NCBI GenBank assembly: GCA_002291955.1
Contig: DBBA01000298.1
Location: forward strand, 1-24,918
Direction: 5' to 3'
Source: Rhodobacteraceae bacterium UBA996
GTDB taxonomy: Bacteria; Pseudomonadota; Alphaproteobacteria; Rhodobacterales; Rhodobacteraceae
DNA: 24,918 bases
Positions 1 to 6,975 of this stretch are shown one piece after another; the stretch's first letter is position 1, and each line of letters opens with the position of its first letter. The notes beneath the pieces were generated by a model, which had not been told where the DNA came from, made no database searches, and saw only the letters and a list, made by a program, of their open reading frames with translations. The translations under genes were made by a program, and so were the position numbers.

Positions 1-2
1 CG

Positions 3-44
3 CTGGAACACCTCGCCGAGGTGATTCAGGCCATCGCGCTTTGA
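3..44 (+). CDS. C-terminal end of an unidentified protein (partial)
   Basis: The window opens inside a reading frame that ends in LEHLAEVIQAIAL followed by TGA. Only 13 residues are visible, so no function can be assigned. The amphipathic, alanine/leucine-rich end looks like a normal protein terminus. It overlaps the end of the minus-strand small ORF by 19 bp, tail to tail. It could be a chance frame. Confidence 0.3.
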   Translation: MEHLAEVIQAIAL

Positions 45-214
45 CGCAACACGGCCCGGGCGCGGGCCACCGCGTTGCCAGACAGGGCCGCGTCGGCGTC
101 GGCAACCTCGGCCTCTAGGCGGGCGAAGACGGGCGCATAGACAGGATCGGCCACCACCAGAAGGGCGACCTTCGCGCGCGCCTTGCGCAGTCGGTCTAGG
201 GTGGCCGAGTGCAT
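26..214 (-). CDS. Small hypothetical protein, 62 aa, probably phage-associated
   Basis: This ORF of 62 residues starts at the ATG at 214, two bases after the TGA of the DUF2190 fragment at 217-219. It begins MHSATLDRLRKARAKVALLV and continues as an alanine-rich, charged, probably helical protein. Codon use is normal for this genome (GC-rich third positions). I do not recognise the family. Its position directly downstream of a capsid-decoration gene remnant suggests a small phage structural-module gene. The same frame is open upstream to 682, but the residues between about 215 and 355 in that frame are arginine-rich shadow sequence. I therefore place the start here rather than at 682. Confidence 0.5.
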   Translation of the reverse strand: MHSATLDRLRKARAKVALLVVADPVYAPVFARLEAEVADADAALSGNAVARARAVLRQSAMA

Positions 215-216
215 GG

Positions 217-354
217 TCAGAAGGTGCCGTTGAGCCGCACGCGGACGGTTGCCCCGCCGTTCCCGGCGGCCGCCACGGCCACGCCGACGCGGGTGTTGTC
301 GGTCGCGGTGGACGTGGCGAGCTTGGCCGTGTCGTCCCAGAAGACAGGGGCGCC
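217..354 (-). pseudogene. C-terminal remnant of a DUF2190 (capsid cement/decoration-like) phage protein
   Basis: Read on the minus strand, the frame gives GAPVFWDDTAKL near the start and ends GGATVRVRLNGTF-stop. This pattern (a WDD segment, a NTRVGVAV strand and a terminal VRVRLNGTF) is the familiar C-terminal half of DUF2190 proteins, which decorate tailed-phage capsids and are about 110 residues long. Only 45 residues remain. An in-frame TAA at 355-357 lies immediately upstream, and no continuation is open in this frame beyond it, so the N-terminal half is missing. No frameshifted N-terminal half could be found within the next few hundred bases. This looks like a deletion or recombination scar of a prophage head module. 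The family call is by pattern recognition. Confidence 0.65.
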
Positions 355-682
355 TTAGCCGCAGGCGGGCCAACGGGATCGTCACCGCTAGCGACACCTC
401 CAGCGATGCATCCCTACGCAGCAGGTATGTCACGCGCAGTCGGTGGGCGGCGTCCGGCCCCGTGCCGAGAAGGGCAAGCAACACGCCGTCACGCCCGGGC
501 AGGGCGATGGGCGGCGCGTTGACCACGGGCCGTAGCCGAAGCGCGACGTCGCGCTCCTGCCAGAGCGGGATAGCCACGCCGACCTCCCGCACTCCGCCAT
601 GGCCGGGCGCGGGATCAGGATCGGCGCCATGGCCGGTGCGCTCTTTCAGTTGCATTCGGGGCAAGTGTGGACGCTCACTCAT
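355..682 (-). pseudogene. Truncated unidentified ORF fused to the DUF2190 scar
   Basis: A good ribosome-binding site (CAGGAG, about 10 nt upstream) precedes the ATG at 682. The frame starts MSERPHLPRMQLKERTG and continues with plausible beta-strand-rich sequence such as HRLRVTYLLRRDASLEVSL, up to about position 360. At that point the coding signal jumps to a different frame, the DUF2190 remnant. The original frame stays open by chance down to 26, but becomes arginine/histidine-rich shadow. The simplest reading is a gene whose 3' end was lost when it was joined to the DUF2190 fragment. I do not recognise the protein. It could also be an intact short gene whose stop was lost. Confidence 0.45.
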
Positions 683-775
683 GGCAGTCAGTCTCCTGGC
701 AAAGGCTGTTGTGTTCGCCGGCGGGCGCGGTCGATGCCGTCCCCGCCGGTCTCATTCGATCCGGGATCTCGCGTT

Positions 776-1177
776 TCAGCCGCCGTTGGGGCTGCGCAGC
801 CAGACGTCGAATTCGCTGGGTGTGGCTGGCGGGCGGGTGGCGTCGGTCATCAGCTCGTCGGTGCTCCGCAGCAACGGGTCGGCGGCGCGGCTGGCCTGGC
901 GGACCCTCGTCATCACCCCGTCGATCTTGTCCAGCGCCATGCGCAGCTCGGCTGAGGTGGCCTGCACTTCGGCCAGAGCGATCTTGCTGGGGATGATGCG
1001 CAACTCGGCGATCACTTCGGCGCGGCGGGTGACGATGTCGCGGCGGGCGATGCCGATTTCGTCGCGGATGGTATCCGTTGGGCTGATTGATTGAATGACG
1101 ATTGATGTCGCGAGACCAAGGGTAAGCTGCTGCCATGACTGACCGGCTCTGATGGTGTGACCGCCCCCCGACGGCAT
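776..1177 (-). CDS. Hypothetical protein with predicted coiled-coil, 133 aa
   Basis: The ORF starts at the ATG at 1177 and ends NGG-stop at 776. After a short hydrophobic stretch (LTLGLATSIVIQSI, about residues 18-31) comes a long heptad-like charged region (RDEIGIARRDIVTRRAEVIAEL, then IALAEVQATSAELRMALDKI). This suggests one membrane-proximal helix followed by a coiled coil. No family is recognised. A chromosome-borne phage holin-adjacent or tail-associated protein is possible given the neighbouring DUF2190 fragment, but this is only inference. The N-terminal 12 codons lie in one arm of the inverted repeat at 1144-1237, so the real start may have been altered by whatever created that repeat. 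No other ATG is available in frame near the N-terminus. Confidence 0.45.
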   Translation of the reverse strand: MPSGGGHTIRAGQSWQQLTLGLATSIVIQSISPTDTIRDEIGIARRDIVTRRAEVIAELRIIPSKIALAEVQATSAELRMALDKIDGVMTRVRQASRAADPLLRSTDELMTDATRPPATPSEFDVWLRSPNGG

Positions 1178-1237
1178 CGGTGTGCCAAGGTGGGTCAGCG
1201 ACGATCCACGAGGAGGGCGGTCACACCATCAAAGCCG
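1144..1237. repeat. 26-bp imperfect inverted repeat, 42-bp spacer
   Basis: The arm at 1144-1169 reads CGGCTCTGATGGTGTGACCG and continues with a C-run. The reverse complement of 1212-1237 matches it at 24 of 26 positions. The arms flank 42 bp (1170-1211). The length and near-identity go beyond what a terminator needs, and there is no T-run. It sits at the boundary between the phage-like debris and the L,D-transpeptidase. It could be abutting ends of a lost insertion element or an inverted duplication. No transposase is present. Confidence 0.6.
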
Positions 1238-1428
1238 AGCCGCATCGCACCCTGCAGGCGATGCGTTGCCCGTCAGCGTGGCACGAAATCCGCGCGGTCA
1301 CGCGGAAATGTGAACAGTCGCCACCGAATCGCCGTGATTGCGACAGGAAACCCGGCATAAACTTGCCGGTGTTAACCGTTCCCCGCCGACTGTGTGTGTG
1401 TCGGCGTCCCGTTGCCAGGATCACTGCC

Positions 1429-2019
1429 ATGCTCCACCGCCGCCATTTCCTGATCGCCTCTGGCGCTGCCGCCGCCGTGCCGGCGCTGGCCTCCCTTGCC
1501 CATGCCGGCGCCCCGGCCGGATGGACCGTCCCCGAGGACTGGAACCCGGTCATCGTGCGCCTGGAAACGCCGGTGCCGGAGGGCGACATCCACGTCGACC
1601 CGAACTCGTTCTCGCTCTACCTCGGTCTCGCGGACCGCCGGGCGATCCGCTATCGCGTCGGGATCGGCCGCGCCGGTCTGTATGAAAGCGGGACCTTCAT
1701 CCTGGGCAACAAGGCGAGGTGGCCCAGCTGGCGCCCGACGAACGACATGATCCGCCGGGCACCCGACCGGTACGCGCGCTACGCGAACGGCATGCCGGGC
1801 GGGCCGAACAATCCGCTGGGCGCGCGGGCGCTGTACCTGCACACCGATGCGGGGCTGGATACCTACCTGCGCATCCACGGCACGACCGAGCCCTGGACGA
1901 TCGGCAGCGCCGTGTCGAACGGCTGTGTCCGTCTGGTCAATACCCATGTCGAGCACCTGTACGACCAGGCGGCCGTGGGCGCGCGGGTGGTGCTGCATCC
2001 GGTGGCCACGTCGGCGTGA
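1429..2019 (+). CDS. Exported L,D-transpeptidase (YkuD domain)
   Basis: This 196-residue protein carries a Tat-like signal (HRRHFLIAS, with a hydrophobic run and cleavage near HA-G at about residue 26). A YkuD catalytic domain follows. The catalytic signature is complete: His150 in RIHGT, and Cys166 in SNGCVRL. Such enzymes make 3-3 peptidoglycan cross-links or attach proteins to peptidoglycan in the periplasm. The ATG at 1429 is chosen because it has an upstream CCAGGA at 1415-1420 and places the signal peptide at the N-terminus. The frame is open further upstream but has no sensible protein there. The gene stands alone, with 250 bp upstream of it holding no gene. Whether its natural job is cross-linking or protein anchoring cannot be told. 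Confidence 0.9.
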   Translation: MLHRRHFLIASGAAAAVPALASLAHAGAPAGWTVPEDWNPVIVRLETPVPEGDIHVDPNSFSLYLGLADRRAIRYRVGIGRAGLYESGTFILGNKARWPSWRPTNDMIRRAPDRYARYANGMPGGPNNPLGARALYLHTDAGLDTYLRIHGTTEPWTIGSAVSNGCVRLVNTHVEHLYDQAAVGARVVLHPVATSA

Positions 2020-2106
2020 CGTCCGGACCTCGCCCGCGGCCTTGAAAGCGGGGCGGCGCGTCCCAGCTTTGTCGCTGTGACACTCAGGCGGGGTACAGGC
2101 TGCACC

Positions 2107-2721
2107 ATGTTTGCCGCGCGTCAGTCGGACACGATCCGCTTCTTGAAGTCCTGGGCCGAGGATCCCTTGCGGGTGGCGGCCGTGGCGCCATCGTCGGCAT
2201 CGCTCGCGCGCGAGATCACGCGCGAGGTCGATCCGGCCTGCGGTCCGGTGATCGAGCTTGGTCCCGGGACCGGGGTGTTCACCCGGGCGCTTCTGGCGCG
2301 CGGTGTGGCCGAGCGGGATCTTGTGCTGGTGGAAATGGACGCCCCGTTCCGCGCGCTGCTGGCCGCGCGTCACCCGGCAGCGGCGGTCCTGGATCTGGAT
2401 GCGACACGGCTGGCAGGCGCCGCGCGGGCGCTGGCCGGCAGGCCCGCGGGCGCGGTCGTCTCTGGCCTGCCGCTGCTGGCGATGGGCACGATCCGCCAGA
2501 TGCGCGTGCTGCGCGGCGCCTTCGACCTGCTTGCGCCGGGCGCGGCCATGTACCAGTTCACCTATGGTCCGCGCTGCCCGGTGCCGGGCCCGATCCTGCG
2601 CCGCCTGGGACTTGCGGCCCATCGCATCGGGGGCACCCTGCGCAACCTTCCGCCTGCCGCCGTCTGGCGGTTCCGGCGGCTGGACGAGTCGGTCACGCGC
2701 GGCGCGCTGTCGCTCGCCTGA
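2107..2721 (+). CDS. pmtA: Class I SAM methyltransferase, PmtA-like phospholipid N-methyltransferase
   Basis: The protein is 204 residues from the ATG at 2107; a GTG 30 bp upstream is possible. It opens with IRFLKSWAEDPLRVAAVAPS, the N-terminal helix and conserved AVAPSS segment of the Sinorhizobium-type phosphatidylethanolamine N-methyltransferases. SAM motif I, VIELGPGTGVF, lies at residues 48-58. A GLPLL segment and a late FTYGP follow, both in family order. These membrane-associated enzymes methylate phosphatidylethanolamine stepwise to phosphatidylcholine. The length matches the family. The same fold is shared with KsgA-type rRNA dimethylases, but the N-terminal and FTYGP features favour PmtA. 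It is followed 75 bp later by the STAS gene; co-transcription is possible but not shown. Confidence 0.75.
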   Translation: MFAARQSDTIRFLKSWAEDPLRVAAVAPSSASLAREITREVDPACGPVIELGPGTGVFTRALLARGVAERDLVLVEMDAPFRALLAARHPAAAVLDLDATRLAGAARALAGRPAGAVVSGLPLLAMGTIRQMRVLRGAFDLLAPGAAMYQFTYGPRCPVPGPILRRLGLAAHRIGGTLRNLPPAAVWRFRRLDESVTRGALSLA

Positions 2722-2796
2722 CCTTCCCGCCGCCGGTCAAGGCTTTCGTAACGGTTGCCCGCTATCATCGCCGCGGCGGAAAGGGGCACCCAGCGC

Positions 2797-3141
2797 ATGC
2801 AGATCGACAGACTTGACCGGGACACCGCGGCCATCCTGCGGGTACGCGAGACCCGGATCGACGCCGCCGCGGCGATCCGCTTCAAGGACCGGGTGCGCGA
2901 ACTGACGGCCGACATGCCGGCACGGGTCGTCCTCGACCTTCAGGATGTGCAATTCCTGGACAGTTCCGGCCTTGGTGCGGTCGTTGCCGCGATGAAGCTG
3001 CTGGGTCCGGGATCGAAGCTGGAACTCGCGGCGCTGACCCCGGGGGTCGAACGGGTCTTCCGGCTGACACGGATGGACACGGTCTTTGCCATCCATCCCG
3101 ATGCGGACATGGCCGCCAGCGGTCTTCCGCGTGCTTCCTGA
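2797..3141 (+). CDS. STAS-domain anti-anti-sigma factor (RsbV/SpoIIAA-like)
   Basis: This is a 114-residue single STAS domain. The DSSGLG motif at residues 55-60 carries the serine that the partner kinase phosphorylates. In partner-switching systems the unphosphorylated form binds the anti-sigma kinase and frees its target (a sigma factor or effector). The ATG at 2797 is preceded by GAAAGGGG. A TTG 42 bp upstream is in frame but would add a sequence not typical of the domain. The next gene overlaps it by 11 bp and encodes the matching HATPase. No PP2C phosphatase or sigma factor is adjacent, so the output target is unknown. Confidence 0.88.
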   Translation: MQIDRLDRDTAAILRVRETRIDAAAAIRFKDRVRELTADMPARVVLDLQDVQFLDSSGLGAVVAAMKLLGPGSKLELAALTPGVERVFRLTRMDTVFAIHPDADMAASGLPRAS

Positions 3142-3628
3142 CGGCATAGCCGTGACCCCGGCCGAAAGAACCGTTTCCGTCGCGCACGGGGGAGTGACAG
3201 TCAGACTTGAGCTCGCGGCCACGGCGACCGCAGTCCGCGAGGGACTCGCGACGCTCCGCCAGGCGCTGGCCCCCCTGGGGCTGACCGCGTCCGACATCGA
3301 TCCGGTCGAGCTGGTGGTGGCGGAAGTGCTGAACAACGTCGTGGAACACGCCTATGCCGAGGCGGGGACAGGGCTGATCCGCGTGACGGTCCGGCCCGGG
3401 CTGCGGGAGCTGTCCATCGAGGTCGAGGATGACGGCCACCCGATGCCGGGCGGCGTGCTTCCCTGCGGGGACAGCCCGGTGCTGCCCCTCGCGGTCGACA
3501 ACCTGCCCGAGGGTGGCTTCGGCTGGTACCTGATCCGCACGCTGACCCGGGACCTCGTCTATACCCGGATCGGCCCGCGCAACTGCCTCGCCTTCCGGAT
3601 GGAGATCGGCAGCGACCAGCCGCACTGA
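3131..3628 (+). CDS. Anti-sigma-type serine kinase, HATPase_c (RsbW/BtrW-like)
   Basis: The protein is 165 residues if translation starts at the GTG at 3131, which lies inside the end of the STAS gene; a GTG at 3152 is the alternative. The GHKL ATP-binding fold is clear. The N box has Glu65, Asn68-Asn69 and His73 in AEVLNNVVEHAY. The EDDG motif is at 99-102. A glycine-rich GGFGWYLI lid sits at 128-135. Such kinases phosphorylate the STAS partner on serine and sequester a sigma factor or other target. Overlap with the STAS gene argues for translational coupling and fixed stoichiometry. No sigma factor is encoded nearby. Confidence 0.85.
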   Translation: MLPDGIAVTPAERTVSVAHGGVTVRLELAATATAVREGLATLRQALAPLGLTASDIDPVELVVAEVLNNVVEHAYAEAGTGLIRVTVRPGLRELSIEVEDDGHPMPGGVLPCGDSPVLPLAVDNLPEGGFGWYLIRTLTRDLVYTRIGPRNCLAFRMEIGSDQPH

Positions 3629-3847
3629 TGCGGGCCCGCGCAGGCCGGTGCCCGGTGCGGGCACTGTCCGGATGGCAGATCGCGCGCGACCGGGACCGGT
3701 CGGGTCGGCCCGTCCGGATCGGGCACGGCATACCGCGGGCCGCACGACCGGCCGCGTCCCGGACCGGACCACCACGCTTTCCTTCGGACCCTACCTGCGC
3801 TACCCCGCCCGAAGGCGCCTTCAGGTGCGAAACAAGGGGGCTCGACT

Positions 3848-5425
3848 GTGCGCGACTTTCATCTTCCGGGGCGATCCCAGGTGCTGGCCCTGAACGGCAT
3901 GGCGGCGACGTCGCACCCGATCGGGGCGCGGGTCGCCGTGGACATCCTGCAGGCGGGCGGCAACGCCGTGGATGCGGCCATTGCGGGGGCGGTGGTGCTG
4001 GGCCTGTGCGAGCCGCAGATGACCGGGATCGGCGGCGACTGCTTTGCCCTGATCAAGCCCGCCGGGTCCGAGGATGTGGTGGCCGTCAACGGGTCGGGCC
4101 GGGCGCCCGCGGGCCTGTCGGCGGCTGCCCTGCGCGACCAGGGCCATGCCGAAGTGCCGCCCTATTCCGCCCATGCGGTCACCGTGCCGGGGGCCGTCGA
4201 TGCCTTCGACCGCATGGCGCGCGACTGGGGCCGCATCGGGCTGGCGGCGATCCTTGCCCCCGCGATCCGCTATGCGACCGACGGCGTGCCCGTCGCCCCC
4301 CGCGTCGCCGCCGACTGGGGCGAGGCGGAAGGCAACCTGACCGGGGCCGCCCGCGACTTCTACCTGATCGGCGGGCAGGCCCCGCATGTGGGACAGGTGT
4401 TCCGCCACGCAGGCCAGGCCGAGGTGCTGCGCCGCATCGCCGCGCAGGGCCGCGACGGCTTCTACACGGGCGAGGTGGCCGAGGACATGGTGGCGTCCCT
4501 GCGGGCGCTGGGTGGCACCCACACGCTGGACGACTTCGCCGCGACCGCCTGCGACACGGGCGCCCCCGTCAGCGCGCCTTATCGCGGGATCGAGATCGTC
4601 GAGCATCCGCCGAACGGCCAGGGCGCCGCGGCGCTGCTGATGGCGGGCATCCTGTCGCATTTCGACATCGGCCGGATGGACCCGTTCGGCGCCGAACGTG
4701 CGCACCTGGAAGCCGAGGCCGCGAAGCTCGCCTATGACGCGCGCAACCGCTTCATCGCCGACCCTGCGCACATGACGCGGCTCGACCACCTGCTGTCGCC
4801 CGCCACCGCGGAACGGCTGGCCGCGCTGATCGACCCGACCCGCGCGATGGACAGCCCGGCGGACGTGTCCGAACAGGTCCACCGCGAGACGATCTACATC
4901 ACCGTCGTGGACCGCGACCGCATGGCCGTGTCGCTGATCTATTCGGTGTTCCACAGCTTCGGGTCGGGGCTGGCGTCGTCGAAGTTCGGGATCAACTTCC
5001 AGAACCGCGGTGCGGGCTTCACGCTGAAGGCCGGCCATCCGAACGAGGCCGCGGGCGGCATGCGCCCGATGCACACGATCATCCCGGGGATGATCCGCCG
5101 CGACGGGCGGATCGAGATGCCGTTCGGCGTGATGGGCGGGGCCTATCAGGCGGCGGGCCATGCGCGCTTCGTGTCGAACCTGACGGACTTCGGGATGCAC
5201 CCGCAGGCCGCCATCGACGCGCCGCGCAGCTTCCCCGAAGGCGGCGAGCTGAAGCTCGAACGCGGCTACGCGCCGTCCGTCCGCCAGCAACTGGCCGAGA
5301 TGGGGCACCGCGTGGTCACGCCCGACACCCCCATCGGCGGCGCGCAGACGATCCGGCTGCATGCCGCGGGGGTCCTGGAAGGCGCCAGCGACCCGCGCAA
5401 GGACGGCTGCGCGCTGGGATACTAG
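3848..5425 (+). CDS. ggt: Gamma-glutamyltransferase family protein (Ntn hydrolase), no signal peptide
   Basis: This 525-residue protein starts at a GTG with AAGGGGG upstream. It spans the complete GGT precursor: an N-terminal GGNAVDAAIA segment (about 38-46), GIGGDCF (61-66), and the self-processing site. The predicted nucleophile is Thr348, in the ETIYITVVD segment that aligns with the TTHYSVVD of classical enzymes. Downstream, FGSG and the MRPMHTIIPGMI segment follow the family order. Enzymes of this group cleave gamma-glutamyl bonds (glutathione or related substrates) after autocleavage into two subunits. Unlike periplasmic GGT it lacks a signal peptide, so a cytosolic enzyme acting on another gamma-glutamyl or acyl substrate is likely. 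It is followed 11 bp later by a rhodanese. The 219 bp upstream hold no gene, only a small palindrome at 3811-3822. Confidence 0.85.
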   Translation: MRDFHLPGRSQVLALNGMAATSHPIGARVAVDILQAGGNAVDAAIAGAVVLGLCEPQMTGIGGDCFALIKPAGSEDVVAVNGSGRAPAGLSAAALRDQGHAEVPPYSAHAVTVPGAVDAFDRMARDWGRIGLAAILAPAIRYATDGVPVAPRVAADWGEAEGNLTGAARDFYLIGGQAPHVGQVFRHAGQAEVLRRIAAQGRDGFYTGEVAEDMVASLRALGGTHTLDDFAATACDTGAPVSAPYRGIEIVEHPPNGQGAAALLMAGILSHFDIGRMDPFGAERAHLEAEAAKLAYDARNRFIADPAHMTRLDHLLSPATAERLAALIDPTRAMDSPADVSEQVHRETIYITVVDRDRMAVSLIYSVFHSFGSGLASSKFGINFQNRGAGFTLKAGHPNEAAGGMRPMHTIIPGMIRRDGRIEMPFGVMGGAYQAAGHARFVSNLTDFGMHPQAAIDAPRSFPEGGELKLERGYAPSVRQQLAEMGHRVVTPDTPIGGAQTIRLHAAGVLEGASDPRKDGCALGY

Positions 5426-5436
5426 GGAGCGCCGCC

Positions 5437-5829
5437 ATGCCCATCACCCCCGTCGCCGACCTTGTCGCCGCGGCGAAGGCCCGCGTGCGCCAGGTCACCG
5501 TGGATCAGGTTCGCGAAGGCCTCGCCGATGGCACCATGCTTCTCGTCGATGTCCGCGATATCCGTGAACTGGAGAAGGAGGGGCGGATCCCCGGTGCGGT
5601 TCACGCGCCGCGCGGGATGCTGGAATTCTGGGTGGACCCCGCCAGCCCCTACCACCGCCCGGTCTTCGCCACCGACCGCACGATCATCCTGTTCTGTGCC
5701 ATGTCCTGGCGGTCGGCGCTGGCCGCGGCCGCCTTGCAGGACATGGGGGTGGAGAACATCGCCGACATGGACGGCGGGTTCCAGGCCTGGGTGGCGGCCG
5801 GCGCCCCGGTGGAACGCCGCGACGCCTAG
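5437..5829 (+). CDS. Single-domain rhodanese-like protein
   Basis: The protein is 130 residues and forms one rhodanese domain. LLVDVRDIRELEKEGRIPGA (35-54) is the conserved CH2-A region. The active-site Cys87 sits in the loop CAMSWRS, which replaces the six-residue persulfide loop. DMDGGFQAW forms the C-terminal CH2-B motif. Such proteins carry sulfane sulfur as a cysteine persulfide. It lies 11 bp after ggt with a GGAGCGCC ribosome-binding region, so the two are probably one transcript. A link between sulfur transfer and gamma-glutamyl/glutathione breakdown is plausible but inferred. It ends in a 4-bp tail-to-tail overlap with hspQ. Confidence 0.88.
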   Translation: MPITPVADLVAAAKARVRQVTVDQVREGLADGTMLLVDVRDIRELEKEGRIPGAVHAPRGMLEFWVDPASPYHRPVFATDRTIILFCAMSWRSALAAAALQDMGVENIADMDGGFQAWVAAGAPVERRDA

Positions 5830-6152
5830 TTCAGGTTGACCTGCAACGGATAGTGCCCGTCCTCGAAATCGCCGAACAGGTCGGGCAGGTCGGGGTGGTC
5901 CACAGGCTCGCCCGAGTAATCCGGCACCAGGTTCTGCTCGGACACATAGGCCACGTAGTAGCTGTTCTCGTTCTCGGCCAGGAGGTGGTAGAACGGCTGG
6001 TCCTTGGAGGGCCGACTTTCCTCGGGGATGGCCGAGTACCACTCCTCGGTGTTCGAGAACATCGCGTCCACATCGAACACGACGCCGCGGAACGGGTGCT
6101 TCCGGTGCCGGACGACCTGCCCGAGATGATACTTCGCGTGCGCCTTGAGCAT
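5826..6152 (-). CDS. hspQ: HspQ/YccV heat-shock protein (hemimethylated-DNA-binding domain)
   Basis: The protein is 108 residues, matching the family length. The order KYHLGQVVRHRKHPFRGVVF, DVDAMFSNTEEWY, QPFYHLLAENENSYYVAYVSEQNL is characteristic of HspQ. In E. coli HspQ binds hemimethylated DNA and also acts as a Lon specificity-enhancing factor. Both roles are family knowledge, not seen here. The start at 6152 gives the normal MLKAHAKYH N-terminus, although the upstream ribosome-binding site is weak (GGGA about 12 nt away). The gene is convergent with the rhodanese and divergent from the lytic transglycosylase, sharing a 211-bp upstream region. Confidence 0.92.
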   Translation of the reverse strand: MLKAHAKYHLGQVVRHRKHPFRGVVFDVDAMFSNTEEWYSAIPEESRPSKDQPFYHLLAENENSYYVAYVSEQNLVPDYSGEPVDHPDLPDLFGDFEDGHYPLQVNLN

Positions 6153-6296
6153 GACCGTTTACGTCCCAACCAGTGCGTGCATCCTATGCCCCTGTGCCCG
6201 ACCTGTCCATGCGGCCGCGGCAATGCGCGGGAAACAGTGTGGTGAAGGCGATTCGACCGGCGGAACCATGCGATCATGGCGAAATCGTGTCATCGG

Positions 6297-6313
6297 GGGC
6301 AGTTTCCCTGCCC
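6297..6313. other. Small stem-loop in the hspQ/transglycosylase divergent region
   Basis: GGGCAG (6297-6302) pairs with CTGCCC (6308-6313) around a TTTCC loop. It lies about 50 bp upstream of the transglycosylase ATG, within the 211-bp region between divergent genes. It could be an operator half, or a 5' leader structure of the plus-strand transcript. No T-run follows, so it is not a classical terminator. The rest of 6153-6363 holds no gene I can see, and no confident promoter hexamers. Confidence 0.35.
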
Positions 6314-6363
6314 GGCGCTTTCCGGTATCCTGTACGCAAAACAAGAACGACGCGAGCGAGGCC

Positions 6364-6960
6364 ATGAGCAGACCTTTCCGCGCGCTGGTGCTGGTGCTGT
6401 TCGCCGCGGGCTGCGGCGGGGGCAACTTTTCGGCGCCGCGCAACCTCGACAACGCCTGCGCGCTGGTGGACGAGCGTCCCGCCTACCTGCGCGCCATGCA
6501 GGACACCGAACGCCGCTGGGGCGTGCCGGTGGCCGTGCAGATGGCGACCCTGCACCAGGAAAGCCGCTTTGTCGGCAACGCCCGCACGCCGCACCGCTTT
6601 GCGCTGGGGATCATTCCGACGGGGCGGATGTCGTCGGCCTATGGCTATGCCCAGGCGCTCGATGGCACCTGGGACGACTACCTTGACGATACCGGGCGGC
6701 GCGGGGCGCGGCGCGACCGGATCGACGACGCGACCGATTTCATGGGCTGGTACTTCAACCGCACGGTGGAGCGGAACGGCATCCCCCTCGACGACGCCAA
6801 GCGCCAGTACCTGGCCTATCACGAGGGGCACAACGGCTATGCCCGCGGCAGCTACAACGCCAAGTCCTGGCTGCTGCGCGTGTCCGACAACGTGGCCTCG
6901 CGCGCCGCGATGTACCAGGGACAGCTGGAAGCCTGCGGTCTGGCCGCGCCCCGCACCTGA
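6364..6960 (+). CDS. Lipoprotein lytic transglycosylase (SLT domain)
   Basis: This 198-residue protein has a lipoprotein signal with the lipobox FAAGC, so Cys17 would be lipidated. The SLT domain follows, with the catalytic Glu66 in HQESRF. AYGYAQALDGTW and the late YHEGHNGYARGSYNAKSWLL are typical of the fold. Such enzymes cleave peptidoglycan glycan strands to 1,6-anhydro ends at the inner face of the outer membrane. The ATG at 6364 is chosen because it puts the lipobox at the expected distance. The frame is open upstream to 6145, but that part has no protein-like character. It converges with lolA, leaving 15 bp between the stops. Confidence 0.88.
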   Translation: MSRPFRALVLVLFAAGCGGGNFSAPRNLDNACALVDERPAYLRAMQDTERRWGVPVAVQMATLHQESRFVGNARTPHRFALGIIPTGRMSSAYGYAQALDGTWDDYLDDTGRRGARRDRIDDATDFMGWYFNRTVERNGIPLDDAKRQYLAYHEGHNGYARGSYNAKSWLLRVSDNVASRAAMYQGQLEACGLAAPRT

Positions 6961-6975
6961 GGCGACCGCGCGCGG

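Noticed and set aside
26..682. Single 218-residue protein on the minus strand
   Set aside because: The central third reads as arginine-rich shadow, and the DUF2190 signature is in another frame there. Better explained as two separate coding pieces that share a frame by chance.
1391..1402. TGTGTGTGTGTC simple repeat upstream of the transpeptidase
   Set aside because: Only about five repeat units. Too short to suggest phase variation without further evidence.
3821..5362. 513-codon minus-strand ORF opposite ggt
   Set aside because: It is histidine/arginine/valine-rich shadow with no family features. The plus frame is a complete GGT.
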